Positions 1 to 9,635 are shown, numbered from the stretch's first letter. The stretch is DNA of 64,000 nucleotides from Rhodococcus_F sp040656415 (GCF_040656415.1 NZ_JBFAMC010000007.1:62001-126000); one strand, 5' to 3'. Made by a program: numbers and translations. Notes: generated from the letters alone by a model not told the origin.

Positions 1-482
1 GGCCCGATCGTGAACCCGGCCCCGGCCCCTTTACTGGCTTCGAGGGCAAGTCCGAGGCGCTCGTTCGGACTGGTGACGTCGCCGAAGGTGAGATCGACGG
101 TGGTCTCGCCATCGGTATCCTCCGGGCGCTGATTGACGACCGCGTCGAGTGGCAGGGTGATGGGCGGAGACGAGAAGTCCTGAGTTGGCTGATCGTCGAT
201 CTGCTGGAACACCTGTGCCTCGGTGGTCAGCGTCACTTGCTGTGAGACCCCGTCCGGCAGTCGAGGACGAATTACCTCATGCGGTTCTTCGCCGTGCGAG
301 GTCACTTCGACGGTGGAGGCCGAGATCGGAACCGTCACTTCTACGGGGGCGAACGAAGACGCCGCGGGACTCGAATCCGGGGAGCCCACGTCAGCTCCAC
401 ATCCCGCGGTGAATACAAGCAGAGAAATGGTTGCCCCGACTAGTCGGAATCCGGGTAGGGGGGCTTTGGAGAACAGTGGCAC
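1..482 (-). CDS. Putative lipoprotein, 3' end beyond window edge
   Basis: Reading the minus strand from GTG at 480-482 gives an open frame of 160 codons that runs off the left edge. The first 30 residues form a lipoprotein signal: MPLFSKAPLPGFRLVG, then a hydrophobic stretch ending FTAGC, where the cysteine would be lipidated. The mature part begins with a Ser/Pro/Ala linker (SPDSSPAASSF), typical of mycolata lipoproteins, followed by a beta-rich, Thr/Val/Glu-rich body. I do not recognise the family. It is divergent from lspA, whose product would cleave this very class of signal peptide. The start codon lacks a convincing ribosome binding site, so it may be a few codons off. Confidence 0.7.
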   Translation of the reverse strand, partial: MPLFSKAPLPGFRLVGATISLLVFTAGCGADVGSPDSSPAASSFAPVEVTVPISASTVEVTSHGEEPHEVIRPRLPDGVSQQVTLTTEAQVFQQIDDQPTQDFSSPPITLPLDAVVNQRPEDTDGETTVDLTFGDVTSPNERLGLALEASKGAGAGFTIG

Positions 483-549
483 GCACCCAGGCTAGTGCTG
501 TTCGGGAGCGCGTGAGCGTCAGCTGTGGCACGTAGGGGATGATGAAAGT

Positions 550-1101
550 GTGAGTTCAGACCCCACGGCCGAAAATGAGACCGACATCGAGGATCGAACG
601 GAGACCCCGAGGCATCAACGGAGGCTGCTTCTGTTCGTGATCGCGGGTGTCGTACTCGCCCTGGATCTGCTGACCAAGATCCTCGCCGTCGCCTATATCG
701 AGCCAGGCCGCCCGATCTGGCTGGTCGGGGACATCGTGTCGCTGCGGCTGGTCCGCAATCCCGGTGCGGCGTTCTCCATGGCTACGAGCATGACCTGGCT
801 GCTCACTCTAGTTGCGGTGGGTGTGGTCATCGGTGTGATCAGGATCGGGCGCACGCTCCGGTCACCCTTGTGGGCACTCGGTCTGGGACTCGTACTCGGC
901 GGTGCCCTAGGTAACCTCGTCGACCGCTTCTTCCGCGCACCGGGAGTAATGCAGGGGCATGTCGTCGATTTCGTCTCGGTCGGCTGGTGGCCCGTATTCA
1001 ACGTGGCCGACTCGGGAATCGTGTGCGGCGCCGTCCTACTCGTCGTGCTCACACTGATTGGCGTGGAACCCGGCGGAGAGCGTAAGGGGGCGAAGAAGTG
1101 A
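550..1101 (+). CDS. lspA: Lipoprotein signal peptidase (signal peptidase II)
   Basis: Aspartic protease of the inner membrane that removes the signal peptide from diacylglyceryl-modified prolipoproteins. The 183-residue product has an N-terminal acidic tail of about 25 residues and four hydrophobic segments. Family motifs are clear: RNPGAAFS near residue 72, GNLVDRF near 122 and VVDFVSVGWWPVFNVADS near 140; the two catalytic aspartates are the Asp of GNLVDR and the Asp of FNVAD. The GTG start at 550 follows a GGGGATGA sequence. The stop overlaps the start of the next gene by 4 bases, so the two are translationally coupled. Length is normal for actinobacterial LspA. Confidence 0.96.
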   Translation: MSSDPTAENETDIEDRTETPRHQRRLLLFVIAGVVLALDLLTKILAVAYIEPGRPIWLVGDIVSLRLVRNPGAAFSMATSMTWLLTLVAVGVVIGVIRIGRTLRSPLWALGLGLVLGGALGNLVDRFFRAPGVMQGHVVDFVSVGWWPVFNVADSGIVCGAVLLVVLTLIGVEPGGERKGAKK

Positions 1102-2024
1102 GGGAAACACGGTCCATGCCGGTCCCCGCCGGGCTCGAAGCGATGAGGGTCGACGCAGGCCTCGCTCGCTTGCTGGGCTTGTCGCGCAATGTGGTGGCCC
1201 ATCTCACCGAGGAGGGTTCGGTACTCGTAGACGGTGTAGCCGTCGGTAAATCGGACCGTCTGTCAGCCGGAACATGGCTCGAGGTGGAATTGCCGGAACC
1301 GCCGCGACCGCTGACCATCGAGGCGGAACCCGTTGAGGGCATGGAGATCCTGTACGCGGACGACGACGTGGTCGCCGTAGACAAACCGGTGGGTGTGGCC
1401 GCGCACGCCAGCGTGGGTTGGACCGGGCCGACAGTCATCGGCGGTCTTGCTGCGGCCGGTTTCCGGATCTCCACCTCCGGTGCCCATGAGCGCCAAGGCA
1501 TCGTGCACCGACTGGATGTCGGCACGTCCGGCGTCATGGTGGTTGCGACCTCGGAACGCGCTTACACACTCCTCAAGCGAGCGTTCAAGCAGCGGACCAT
1601 CGACAAGCGATACCACGCCCTGGTCCAGGGCCACCCTGATCCGAGCAGTGGAACCATCGACGCGCCGATCGGCAGGCATCGCAGCAATGACTGGAAGTTC
1701 GCGGTCACAGCCGACGGAAAGCCGAGCGTCACCCACTACGACACCATCGAGGCGTTCCAAGCGGCGAGCCTGCTGGATATCCACCTCGAGACTGGACGCA
1801 CCCACCAGATCCGGGTGCATTTCGCTGCACTGCGGCATCCCTGCTGTGGTGACCTGACGTACGGAGCCGACCCCCGCCTGGCTGAACGTCTCGGACTGGA
1901 GCGCCAGTGGCTGCATGCCCGGTCCCTGGGCTTCGCGCATCCCGCGGATGGCCGATGGGTCGAGATCACTTCCAAGTACCCGAAGGACCTCGAGGACGCC
2001 CTCGAGGTTCTCCGGTCGAGTTGA
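1098..2024 (+). CDS. RluD-family 23S rRNA pseudouridine synthase
   Basis: Predicted RNA pseudouridine synthase of the RluA/RluD family, 308 residues. The N-terminal 80 residues form an S4-like RNA-binding domain (MRVDAGLARLLGLSRN). The catalytic loop is HRLDVGTSGVMVVA near residue 138, with the catalytic aspartate in HRLD. A second conserved block, LETGRTHQIRVHFAALRHP, lies near residue 232. The GTG start overlaps the lspA stop by 4 bases, the same lspA-rluD pairing seen in mycobacteria (Rv1539-Rv1540). The target uridine cannot be read from sequence, so I do not assign rluA, rluC or rluD. Confidence 0.93.
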   Translation: MRETRSMPVPAGLEAMRVDAGLARLLGLSRNVVAHLTEEGSVLVDGVAVGKSDRLSAGTWLEVELPEPPRPLTIEAEPVEGMEILYADDDVVAVDKPVGVAAHASVGWTGPTVIGGLAAAGFRISTSGAHERQGIVHRLDVGTSGVMVVATSERAYTLLKRAFKQRTIDKRYHALVQGHPDPSSGTIDAPIGRHRSNDWKFAVTADGKPSVTHYDTIEAFQAASLLDIHLETGRTHQIRVHFAALRHPCCGDLTYGADPRLAERLGLERQWLHARSLGFAHPADGRWVEITSKYPKDLEDALEVLRSS

Positions 2025-2028
2025 GGTG

Positions 2029-2697
2029 ATGCTCCGGCGTCAGGGGGGGTACGTGGTTCCCGTTGTCGCGGCAGCGGCCCTCGTCGTAATCGTCGTACTA
2101 CTCGGAGTCGCCAATCCGGTTCCAAAGGTGCCCGTGTCGACGGACGCCCTGGGCCCGCAAAACGGGGAACGAGTATCCGACTACCTGGCCCGATCGTCTC
2201 GATCGCTCGAGCAGCCGCCGTCGAGTGAGCGCTGGGCGCTGGTCTCGTTCGAGACTGCGGTGACCACCGAGGTCGTACGGGAACTCGCCTCAGGCGTGCG
2301 CGTGTCACAAGTTCTGTTCCGTGTGCCCCTCGACCGCGTGCAGACGCCTCTCGTCGCGGTATCGGTCGCGGCCGGTGACGCTGCCCTCGCCCGAGCGAGT
2401 GTCCTGGCCGCCGGACGCGTCCAGATGGTGGCGGGCGAGACCGAGCGGCAGGCGAACATTGCGGCGGTGTCTGCGCAAGAACTGGCCCGCAATTGTGCTT
2501 GTGTCATCGGTGTCGTCGTGCGCGCCGATGGAGCCCGGTTGGCGGGGCTGCAGGCCGAGTCGGAAGTCCGGGTTGTCGAGGCGCTCGCCGCCGACGCGGT
2601 CTTCGGGCGGTTTGCCGTACGGCCGCTTCTTCCGGAACAGGTCGAGATCGCGCTGCCCGGACCCGACGACGGCTTCGTTCCCGGTGGTGGGAGGTGA
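2029..2697 (+). CDS. Hypothetical single-pass membrane protein
   Basis: A 222-residue protein in the lspA-rluD chain. The upstream 38 codons of the open frame lie inside the rluD-like gene and are not protein-like, so I place the start at ATG 2029 (GTG 2026 is possible), 4 bases after the preceding stop. Residues 9-27 (VVPVVAAAALVVIVVLLGV) form one membrane anchor; the rest is an extracytoplasmic Ala/Val/Glu-rich domain with an isolated CAC motif near residue 156. I do not recognise the family. It overlaps the next gene by 4 bases (GTGA), which suggests co-translation. Confidence 0.75.
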   Translation: MLRRQGGYVVPVVAAAALVVIVVLLGVANPVPKVPVSTDALGPQNGERVSDYLARSSRSLEQPPSSERWALVSFETAVTTEVVRELASGVRVSQVLFRVPLDRVQTPLVAVSVAAGDAALARASVLAAGRVQMVAGETERQANIAAVSAQELARNCACVIGVVVRADGARLAGLQAESEVRVVEALAADAVFGRFAVRPLLPEQVEIALPGPDDGFVPGGGR

Positions 2698-3611
2698 CGG
2701 AGAGGAGGACCGAAGCGGTCGGCACCGCCTATGGGGTCGGCGCTTACGCGTTGTGGGGCATGTTCCCGGCGTTCTTCGGTCTCCTGGGCCCGGCTGGATC
2801 GGGAGCGATCCTGGCTCACCGAATCGTGTGGACTCTGGCCATCATGTTCGTGGTGCTCGCGGTGTCGGGTCGCATCGCCTCGATGCGCGGACTCGGAGTG
2901 CGGACGTGGCTGCTGGTCGCGGCGGCTTCAGCGGCTATCACGGTGAATTGGGGGACCTACGTCTACGCGGTGAATTCCGACCGTGTCGTCGAGGCGGCGC
3001 TCGGTTACTTCATCAATCCTCTGGTGAGCGTCTTGCTCGGTGTGGTGATCTTCCGGGAACGACTGTATCCAGCTCACGTCGTGGCCCTCGCGCTTGCTGC
3101 CACGGCCGTGCTCGTGATCACCGTGGACTACGGCAGTCCGCCCTATATCGCCCTCGTTCTGGCCGGCTCGTTCGCGCTGTACGGACTGTGTAAGAAGGTG
3201 ATGCCGCTCGACCCGCGGACGAGCTTGACCGCCGAGGGAGTCGTGGCCGCGCCGATCGCGGTCGGCTACCTGGTTTTCCTGACCTTCACCGGCGCCAGTA
3301 CGTTCTTCGGAAACGGCCCGGGACACAGCCTGCTGCTGATGGCCGCGGGACCTGTAACGGCCCTGCCGCTCCTGCTGTTCGGTGCCGCGGCACAACGCGT
3401 GCCTTTGCGCACGATCGGCATGCTTCAGTACCTGACACCCGCGTTGCAGATGGTGTGGGGCGTCGCTGTTCTGCACGAGGACATGCCACTATCCCGGTGG
3501 ATCGGGTTCGCTCTGATTTGGTTGGCCCTCGTGATCTTCACTACCGACGCGTTGGTACGGGCCAGGCGCGTCAAGCGCACTGTGGGTTCGGCGCCGGTGC
3601 GCGCCGGTTAG
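2694..3611 (+). CDS. rarD: EamA/RarD-type drug/metabolite transporter
   Basis: A 305-residue polytopic membrane protein of the EamA (DMT) superfamily, RarD subgroup. About ten hydrophobic segments are visible, and the opening GTAYGVGAYALWGMFPAFFGLL followed by AHRIVWTL is characteristic of RarD (shown here in two pieces). Substrate is unknown for the family; the chloramphenicol-sensitive label is historical. The GTG start at 2694 overlaps the previous stop, giving 305 residues, the usual length, whereas the longer open frame adds arginine-rich out-of-family sequence. It closes the four-gene overlap chain that begins with lspA. Confidence 0.88.
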   Translation: MTERRTEAVGTAYGVGAYALWGMFPAFFGLLGPAGSGAILAHRIVWTLAIMFVVLAVSGRIASMRGLGVRTWLLVAAASAAITVNWGTYVYAVNSDRVVEAALGYFINPLVSVLLGVVIFRERLYPAHVVALALAATAVLVITVDYGSPPYIALVLAGSFALYGLCKKVMPLDPRTSLTAEGVVAAPIAVGYLVFLTFTGASTFFGNGPGHSLLLMAAGPVTALPLLLFGAAAQRVPLRTIGMLQYLTPALQMVWGVAVLHEDMPLSRWIGFALIWLALVIFTTDALVRARRVKRTVGSAPVRAG

Positions 3612-3710
3612 CTCGCGTCACGACTTCTCCGACACCGGCCGTCGGGCGCTGGGGTTGTCGGTGGAACGGCATACACTCGGGAAGCTCCCCAGACAGTGAG
3701 AGAGGCGCAC

Positions 3711-6700
3711 GTGGCTGACTCGTTCGTACATTTGCACAACCACACCGAGTACTCGATGCTCGACGGTGCGGCCAAGGTCGGCGCCATGTTCGAAGAGGCG
3801 GAGCGATTGGGTATGTCGGCGGTGGGTATGACCGACCACGGCAACATGTACGGCGCCAGCGAGTTCTACAACGTTGCTAAGAAGCAGGGAATCAAGCCGA
3901 TCATCGGCATCGAGGCGTATGTCGCTCCAGAGTCCCGCTTCAACACCAAACGAGTGCTCTGGGGTGATCGCAGTCAGAAGTCCGACGACGTCTCCGGTAG
4001 TGGTGCGTACACCCACATGACGATGGTCGCCGAGAACGCCACAGGGCTACGGAATCTGTTCAAGCTGTCCTCGCTCGCGTCCATCGAGGGACAACTCGGC
4101 AAGTGGGCTCGTATGGACGAGGAACTCATCGCCGCCCATCATGAGGGCATCATCGCGACCACTGGATGCCCGTCCGGCGAGATCCAGACGCGCCTGCGTC
4201 TCGGGCACGACCGTGAGGCGCTGGAGGCTGCAGCCAAGTGGCAGGAGATCTGGGGGAAGGACAACTTCTTCCTCGAGCTCATGGACCACGGTCTGTCGAT
4301 CGAACGCCGGGTCCGCGAGGGTCTACTCGAGATCGGCAAGAAGCTCGAAATCCCCCCGCTTGCGACCAACGACTGCCACTACGTCACCAAGGACGCCGCG
4401 GAGAACCACGAGGCGCTGCTCTGCATTCAGACGGGCAAGACGCTGTCCGACCCGACCCGCTTCAAGTTCGACGGCGACGGCTACTTCCTCAAGTCCGCCG
4501 CCGAGATGCGTGAGCTCTGGGACGACCAGGTGCCCGGCGCCTGCGACAACACCCTGCTGATCGCCGAGCGTGTCCAGTCGTACGACGAAGTATGGGAACA
4601 CCGCGACCGGATGCCGATCTTCCCTGTTCCCGAGGGCGAGACTCAGGGAACCTGGCTCCGCCAGGAGGTGCTACGCGGCCTCGACCGCCGTTTCCCGGAT
4701 GGACCGAAACAGGAATACTTGGATCGCGCGGACTACGAGATCAACGTCATCCTCGAGATGGGTTTTCCCGCGTACTTCCTCGTCGTCGGCGATCTCATCA
4801 ACCACGCCCGCGAGGTCGGTATCAGGGTCGGACCCGGTCGCGGCTCGGCCGCCGGATCACTTGTCGCCTATGCGATGGGTATCACAAATATCGACCCGAT
4901 CCCACACGGTCTGCTGTTCGAGCGGTTCCTGAACCCCGAGCGCGTATCCATGCCCGATATCGATATCGACTTCGATGATCGTCGTCGTGGCGAGATGGTG
5001 CGCTACGCGACCGAGAAGTGGGGGAGTGACCGCGTCGCCCAGGTCATCACGTTCGGCACCATCAAGACCAAGGCCGCTATCAAGGATTCCGCCCGAGTGC
5101 AGTTCGGTCAGCCGGGATTCGCGATCGCGGATCAGATCACGAAGGCGCTGCCCCCGCCGATCATGGCCAAGGACATCTCGGTGTCCGGAATCACCGACCC
5201 GAACCATGAGCGCTACAAGGAGGCAGCGGAGGTTCGCGCCCTCATCGACTCCAATCCCGATGTGGCGAAGATCTACCAGACGGCGAAGGGGCTCGAAGGA
5301 CTGATCCGGAACGCCGGCGTCCACGCCTGTGCCGTGATCATGTCGTCCGAGCCGCTGATGGACGCCATACCTGTATGGAAGCGTGCCCAGGACGGTGCCA
5401 TCATCACCGGCTGGGACTATCCGTCGTGTGAGGCAATAGGCCTGCTCAAGATGGACTTCCTCGGTCTGCGGAATCTTACGGTCATCGGCGACGCCATCGA
5501 CAACATCAAGGCCAACCGGGGCATCGACCTGGATCTGGACACCCTCCCGATCGACGATCCGGCCACCTATGAACTGCTTTCGCGCGGCGACACGCTCGGC
5601 GTGTTCCAACTCGACGGCAGCGCAATGCGCGACCTGCTACGCCGTATGCAGCCCACCGGCTTCGAGGACATCGTGGCGGTGCTCGCGCTGTACCGGCCCG
5701 GTCCGATGGGGATGAACGCGCACAACGACTACGCCGACCGTAAGAACGGGCGGCAAGAGGTCAAACCCATTCACCCGGAGCTCGAGGAACCCCTGAAGGA
5801 GATCCTGGCCGACACGTACGGCCTGATCGTCTACCAGGAGCAGATCATGCAGATCGCTCAGAAGGTGGCGGGCTACTCGCTCGGACAGGCCGACATTCTC
5901 CGCCGGGCCATGGGCAAGAAGAAGCTGTCGGTGCTGGAGGAGGCCTACGCGGGTTTCCGCGAGGGCATGCTGGCCAACGACTTCTCCGAGCCGGCGATCA
6001 AGGCGCTGTGGGACACGATTCTTCCGTTCGCCGGATACGCGTTCAACAAGTCGCACGCAGCAGGATACGGGCTGGTGTCGTTCTGGACCGGGTATCTGAA
6101 GGCCAACTATCCCGCCGAGTACATGGCAGGGCTGCTCACGTCGGTCGGTGACGACAAGGACAAGGCCGCGGTCTATCTGGCCGACTGCCGCAAGATGGGG
6201 ATCACTGTGCTCCCGCCCGACGTCAACGAGTCGGAGGTCGACTTCGCTTCTGTCGGCGATGACATCCGCTTCGGTTTGGGTGCTGTTCGTAACGTCGGCG
6301 CCAACGTCGTGGGCTCGATCATCAAGGCGCGCAAGGAGAAGTCCAAGTTCGTCGACTTCTTCGACTATCTCGACAAGATCGACACCGCGGCGTGCTCCAA
6401 GAAGGTTACCGAATCCCTTGTCAAGGCAGGCGGTTTCGACTCGCTCGGTCACCCGCGGAAGGGTCTTCTCCTGATCCACGCCGATGCCATCGACGCTGTA
6501 ATGGGTACCAAGAAGGCAGAGTCGGTCGGTCAGTTCGACCTCTTCGGTGGTGCAGATGCCGACGAGTCGATCGCGTCGGTGTTCAAGATGAAAGTTCCCG
6601 AGGAGGAATGGGACTCGAAGCACCGGTTGGCGTTGGAGCGGGAGATGCTCGGACTCTACGTCTCCGGGCATCCACTCAACGGTGTCGAACATGTGCTGTC

Positions 6701-7247
6701 GGCGCAGTCCGATACCGCAATAGCAACGATTCTCGAGGGCGACATCAAAGACGGAACCCAGGTGACTGTTGGTGGCATCCTCGCCGCGGTGAACCGGCGG
6801 ATCAACAAGAACGGTCTCACCTGGGCGTCTGCGCAACTCGAGGATCTGGCCGGTGGTATCGAGGTGTTGTTCTTCCCACAGGCCTACTCGGTATACGGGA
6901 TGGATGTCACGGAGGACTCCGTCGTTCTGGTCAAGGCACGCGTTTCGATTCGTGACGACAGGATTTCGTTGATTGCCAACGATCTTGTCGTGCCGGACCT
7001 TTCGGCGGTGGGTGTCGCGAAGCCGCTGGCTGTGAGCTTGCCGCTGCGTCAGTGCACGAGGGAAAGACTGACGGCGTTACGGCAGGTGCTCACACGGCAC
7101 CCGGGAACCTCCGACGTACACGTTCGGTTGCTCGGTGGAACCGAGGTCACACTATGGAAGGTCGACGACGTGTTGCGCGTGGAACCATCGTCGGCGTTGA
7201 TGGGCGACCTCAAGGCACTACTGGGGCCGAGCTGCCTGTCCGTGTGA
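3711..7247 (+). CDS. dnaE1: DNA polymerase III alpha subunit
   Basis: Replicative DNA polymerase, 1178 residues. The PHP domain opens with SFVHLHNHTEYSMLDGAAK; in mycobacteria this domain carries the proofreading exonuclease activity. The polymerase palm carries PGRGSAAGSLVAYAMG near residue 380 and the catalytic aspartates in PDIDIDFDD at residues 415-423. FNKSHAAGYGLVSFWTGYLKANYP (around residue 780) is the conserved thumb/finger block, and an OB-fold follows near residue 1020. I prefer GTG 3711 because GAGAG lies 6-10 bases upstream; GTG 3696 would add five residues. Its 3' end overlaps a convergent small gene by 30 bases. It has its own upstream gap of about 100 bases. Confidence 0.97.
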   Translation: MADSFVHLHNHTEYSMLDGAAKVGAMFEEAERLGMSAVGMTDHGNMYGASEFYNVAKKQGIKPIIGIEAYVAPESRFNTKRVLWGDRSQKSDDVSGSGAYTHMTMVAENATGLRNLFKLSSLASIEGQLGKWARMDEELIAAHHEGIIATTGCPSGEIQTRLRLGHDREALEAAAKWQEIWGKDNFFLELMDHGLSIERRVREGLLEIGKKLEIPPLATNDCHYVTKDAAENHEALLCIQTGKTLSDPTRFKFDGDGYFLKSAAEMRELWDDQVPGACDNTLLIAERVQSYDEVWEHRDRMPIFPVPEGETQGTWLRQEVLRGLDRRFPDGPKQEYLDRADYEINVILEMGFPAYFLVVGDLINHAREVGIRVGPGRGSAAGSLVAYAMGITNIDPIPHGLLFERFLNPERVSMPDIDIDFDDRRRGEMVRYATEKWGSDRVAQVITFGTIKTKAAIKDSARVQFGQPGFAIADQITKALPPPIMAKDISVSGITDPNHERYKEAAEVRALIDSNPDVAKIYQTAKGLEGLIRNAGVHACAVIMSSEPLMDAIPVWKRAQDGAIITGWDYPSCEAIGLLKMDFLGLRNLTVIGDAIDNIKANRGIDLDLDTLPIDDPATYELLSRGDTLGVFQLDGSAMRDLLRRMQPTGFEDIVAVLALYRPGPMGMNAHNDYADRKNGRQEVKPIHPELEEPLKEILADTYGLIVYQEQIMQIAQKVAGYSLGQADILRRAMGKKKLSVLEEAYAGFREGMLANDFSEPAIKALWDTILPFAGYAFNKSHAAGYGLVSFWTGYLKANYPAEYMAGLLTSVGDDKDKAAVYLADCRKMGITVLPPDVNESEVDFASVGDDIRFGLGAVRNVGANVVGSIIKARKEKSKFVDFFDYLDKIDTAACSKKVTESLVKAGGFDSLGHPRKGLLLIHADAIDAVMGTKKAESVGQFDLFGGADADESIASVFKMKVPEEEWDSKHRLALEREMLGLYVSGHPLNGVEHVLSAQSDTAIATILEGDIKDGTQVTVGGILAAVNRRINKNGLTWASAQLEDLAGGIEVLFFPQAYSVYGMDVTEDSVVLVKARVSIRDDRISLIANDLVVPDLSAVGVAKPLAVSLPLRQCTRERLTALRQVLTRHPGTSDVHVRLLGGTEVTLWKVDDVLRVEPSSALMGDLKALLGPSCLSV

Positions 7248-7493
7248 CGATTCGGCCGTAGCGTGGCGTGAATAATAGCGTCGCGCCCACCAGACCACGA
7301 CAGCGATCGCGGCGGCGGTGAGTACCGCCGTTTGCAATGTCTGAGTGACCACCAGCACGATCGCGAAGGTCATCAGAGCAACGCCGAGGGCCTCGAGTTT
7401 GTAGAGGGGCCAGTCCGTGCCCGCTATGTCGACCGTCCGGATGGTGTCGTTGCTGTGCACATTGCGGCGCATCCTGGCGAAATCTGTCGTCAT
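7218..7493 (-). CDS. Small two-pass membrane protein
   Basis: A 91-residue protein starting at ATG 7493. A soluble N-terminus (MTTDFARMRRNVHSNDTIRT) precedes two adjacent hydrophobic helices, about residues 35-51 and 54-70, followed by WWARRYYSRH, a positively charged cytoplasmic end. No enzyme motif is visible and I do not recognise the family. It converges on dnaE1 and its last ten codons overlap the dnaE1 3' end. Codon use and the clean membrane pattern argue that it is real and not a shadow of dnaE1, since 90 percent of it lies outside. Confidence 0.7.
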   Translation of the reverse strand: MTTDFARMRRNVHSNDTIRTVDIAGTDWPLYKLEALGVALMTFAIVLVVTQTLQTAVLTAAAIAVVVWWARRYYSRHATAESSHGQAARPQ

Positions 7494-7662
7494 TACAGGT
7501 CACCCTCATTGCTCGGTGGTTGGGAGGCGTGCATGACCCCGCGTCTGATGAGGGTACTCGAAAACCCAAGTTCGATGCAACGAACAATTGGATGAAGGCT
7601 TGGATGCGTACGCGATTGGCGAATCCGCTTCGGGTTCGCACACAACCGGGTTGACTGGAGGT

Positions 7663-8097
7663 ATGCCACTCACAGGTGACTACGAGCCCGGTTCGTTGAA
7701 ATGGTCCGCAGACCAGGCCGACTTGATCGAGTCCACTGAAGGGGCACAGGGGACGACGATCGAGGGTATGCCCGTGGTCTTGTTGACCACTCGCGGCGTG
7801 AAGACTGGGAAGCTTCGCAAGATCCCGCTGATGCGTGTCGAATACGAAGGAACGTACGCGGTAGTGGCCTCGCTCGGCGGCGCCCCCAAGAATCCCGACT
7901 GGTACCACAATGTCAAGGCCGAGCCTCTCGTCGAGTTGCGCGACGGGTCGTTGACGCAGGACATGGTGGCCCGCGAGGTAAGTGGTGACGAAAAGTCCAA
8001 GTGGTGGGATCGTGCCGTGGCCGTGTACCCGGACTACGCCGAGTATCAGAAGAAGACCGACCGGCGTATCCCCGTGTTCGTTCTCGAACCGGCGTGA
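7663..8097 (+). CDS. Deazaflavin-dependent nitroreductase family protein (Ddn-like)
   Basis: A 144-residue protein of the F420-dependent Ddn/DUF385 family, which has a split beta-barrel fold and uses F420 or FMN to reduce quinones, nitro compounds or unknown metabolites. Typical features: MPLTGDYEPGSLKW start, a central PVVLLTTRGVKTGKLRKIPLMRVEY block (residues about 36-60), then SLGGAPKNPDWYHNVKAEP, the signature around the cofactor site, and a C-terminal FVLEPA. I chose ATG 7663 because homologues begin at this point, although GGAGGT sits only one base before it; a longer form from 7588 is possible. Substrate unknown. Confidence 0.87.
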   Translation: MPLTGDYEPGSLKWSADQADLIESTEGAQGTTIEGMPVVLLTTRGVKTGKLRKIPLMRVEYEGTYAVVASLGGAPKNPDWYHNVKAEPLVELRDGSLTQDMVAREVSGDEKSKWWDRAVAVYPDYAEYQKKTDRRIPVFVLEPA

Positions 8098-8118
8098 TGT
8101 CGAGTCCGAGGTCGATCC

Positions 8119-8154
8119 CCTCGCCGACATCCGGAGAACCCGATGTCGGCGAGG
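8119..8154. terminator. Perfect 13-bp hairpin between ddn-like gene and ilvA
   Basis: CCTCGCCGACATC at 8119-8131 and GATGTCGGCGAGG at 8142-8154 pair perfectly around a 10-base loop. It begins 21 bases after the Ddn-like stop. There is no U tract, as is usual for intrinsic terminators in high-GC actinobacteria, so I read it as a terminator or processing hairpin. Confidence 0.6.
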
Positions 8155-8248
8155 CGTACCGCGCGCCTGTGGATGCGGAAAATGAACTTCCAGAATGGTC
8201 CGAGGCAGTCGCCATTCGGTTCGTGCCTCTGAGCCCGGCTGGTACGTG

Positions 8249-9628
8249 ATGGCCGGAGAGTGCGAATATGTTCAGGTGCCCACATCGTCCGATGCAGCAG
8301 CCCAGAATGTAATACCGCCCCTTACCGTGGGCGAGATCAACGCCGCCATCGAGCGAATTTCCCACGTGATCGCTGCGACCCCGCTGCAGCGAAGCGATCG
8401 GCTTTCGGCCCTGACCGGAGCGAATGTCTACCTGAAGCGGGAGGACCTGCAGGTGGTCCGCTCATACAAATTGCGCGGCGCCTACAACCTCATGGCCCAA
8501 CTCGACGACGAGGAGCGCACCGCCGGAGTCGTGGCCGCCAGCGCGGGCAACCATGCGCAGGGCGTCGCGTTCGCTTGTCGATCGATGGAGATCAGCGGGC
8601 GAATCTATGTTCCGTCGAACACCCCCAAGCAGAAGCGTGATCGTATCCGCGCTCACGGTGGCGAGTTCGTCGAACTGATCCTGACAGGGGAGACGTACGA
8701 CGCGGCGGCAGAGGCCGCGGAGGCCGACATTCGGCGCACGGGTGCGACGATGGTTCCGCCGTTCGACGACGCCCGTACGGCTGCCGGGCAAGGCACCATC
8801 GCGGCCGAGATCCTTGGGCAGCTAGGCGCGTCGCCCGATGCAGTACTGGTTCCGGTCGGTGGCGGCGGATGCATCGCCGGTATCGCAACATACCTGCGCG
8901 CCAACGCCTCCGGGACGGCCATCGTGGGCGTTGAACCGACGGGCGCGGCGTCGATGACGGCGGCGCTGGTGGCAGGCACACCTGTGACGCTGACAGAGAT
9001 CGACCCCTTCGTCGATGGGGCGTCCGTGAAACGAGTCGGCGACCTTCCCTTCGCTGTCGTCTCCGCCTTGAACGCCGAGGTCATCTCGCATACTTCTGCC
9101 CGACAACCCGGTCGGCCTTCCACGATCCGACTCGACGCCGAGTCCTTCGTGGTTACCAACGTCGACGAGGGTGCGGTCTGCACCGCAATGCTCGAGCTGT
9201 ACCAGAACGAGGGCATCATCGCGGAGCCGGCGGGTGCTTTGTCGGTGGCGGCGCTGGGCAACATCTCATTCGAACCCGGTTCGACAGTGGTGTGCTTGAT
9301 CTCCGGCGGTAACAACGACATCTCGAGGTACGGCGAGATTCTAGAACGCTCCCTCGTAAATCTAGGCCTCAAGCACTACTTTCTCGTGGACTTTCCGCAG
9401 GAGCCGGGCTCACTGCGCCGATTTCTCGACGAGGTGCTCGGGCCCGAGGACGACATCACCTTGTTCGAGTACGTGAAGCGAAACAATCGGGAGACCGGCG
9501 CGGCGCTGGTCGGCATCGAACTCGGCAAGGCCGAGGGGCTGGGTGAGTTGCTCGACCGGATGGAGCAGTCTCGGATTCAGGTGGAGCGTCTCGAACCGGG
9601 AAGTCCCGCGTACCGCTACCTGACCTGA
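8249..9628 (+). CDS. ilvA: Threonine ammonia-lyase (biosynthetic threonine dehydratase)
   Basis: PLP enzyme converting threonine to 2-oxobutanoate, the first committed step to isoleucine. The PLP lysine lies in VVRSYKLRGAYNLM; the phosphate-binding loop is VPVGGGGCIAGIA, and SGGNNDIS is the conserved C-terminal PLP contact. The last 90 residues (HYFLVDFPQEPGSLRRFLDEV) form a single ACT-like regulatory domain, the short actinobacterial form expected to bind isoleucine. Start is uncertain: ATG 8249 gives 459 residues; GTG 8276 gives 450 and lies nearer the conserved region; no strong ribosome binding site decides it. Confidence 0.94.
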   Translation: MAGECEYVQVPTSSDAAAQNVIPPLTVGEINAAIERISHVIAATPLQRSDRLSALTGANVYLKREDLQVVRSYKLRGAYNLMAQLDDEERTAGVVAASAGNHAQGVAFACRSMEISGRIYVPSNTPKQKRDRIRAHGGEFVELILTGETYDAAAEAAEADIRRTGATMVPPFDDARTAAGQGTIAAEILGQLGASPDAVLVPVGGGGCIAGIATYLRANASGTAIVGVEPTGAASMTAALVAGTPVTLTEIDPFVDGASVKRVGDLPFAVVSALNAEVISHTSARQPGRPSTIRLDAESFVVTNVDEGAVCTAMLELYQNEGIIAEPAGALSVAALGNISFEPGSTVVCLISGGNNDISRYGEILERSLVNLGLKHYFLVDFPQEPGSLRRFLDEVLGPEDDITLFEYVKRNNRETGAALVGIELGKAEGLGELLDRMEQSRIQVERLEPGSPAYRYLT

Positions 9629-9635
9629 GCCGCTC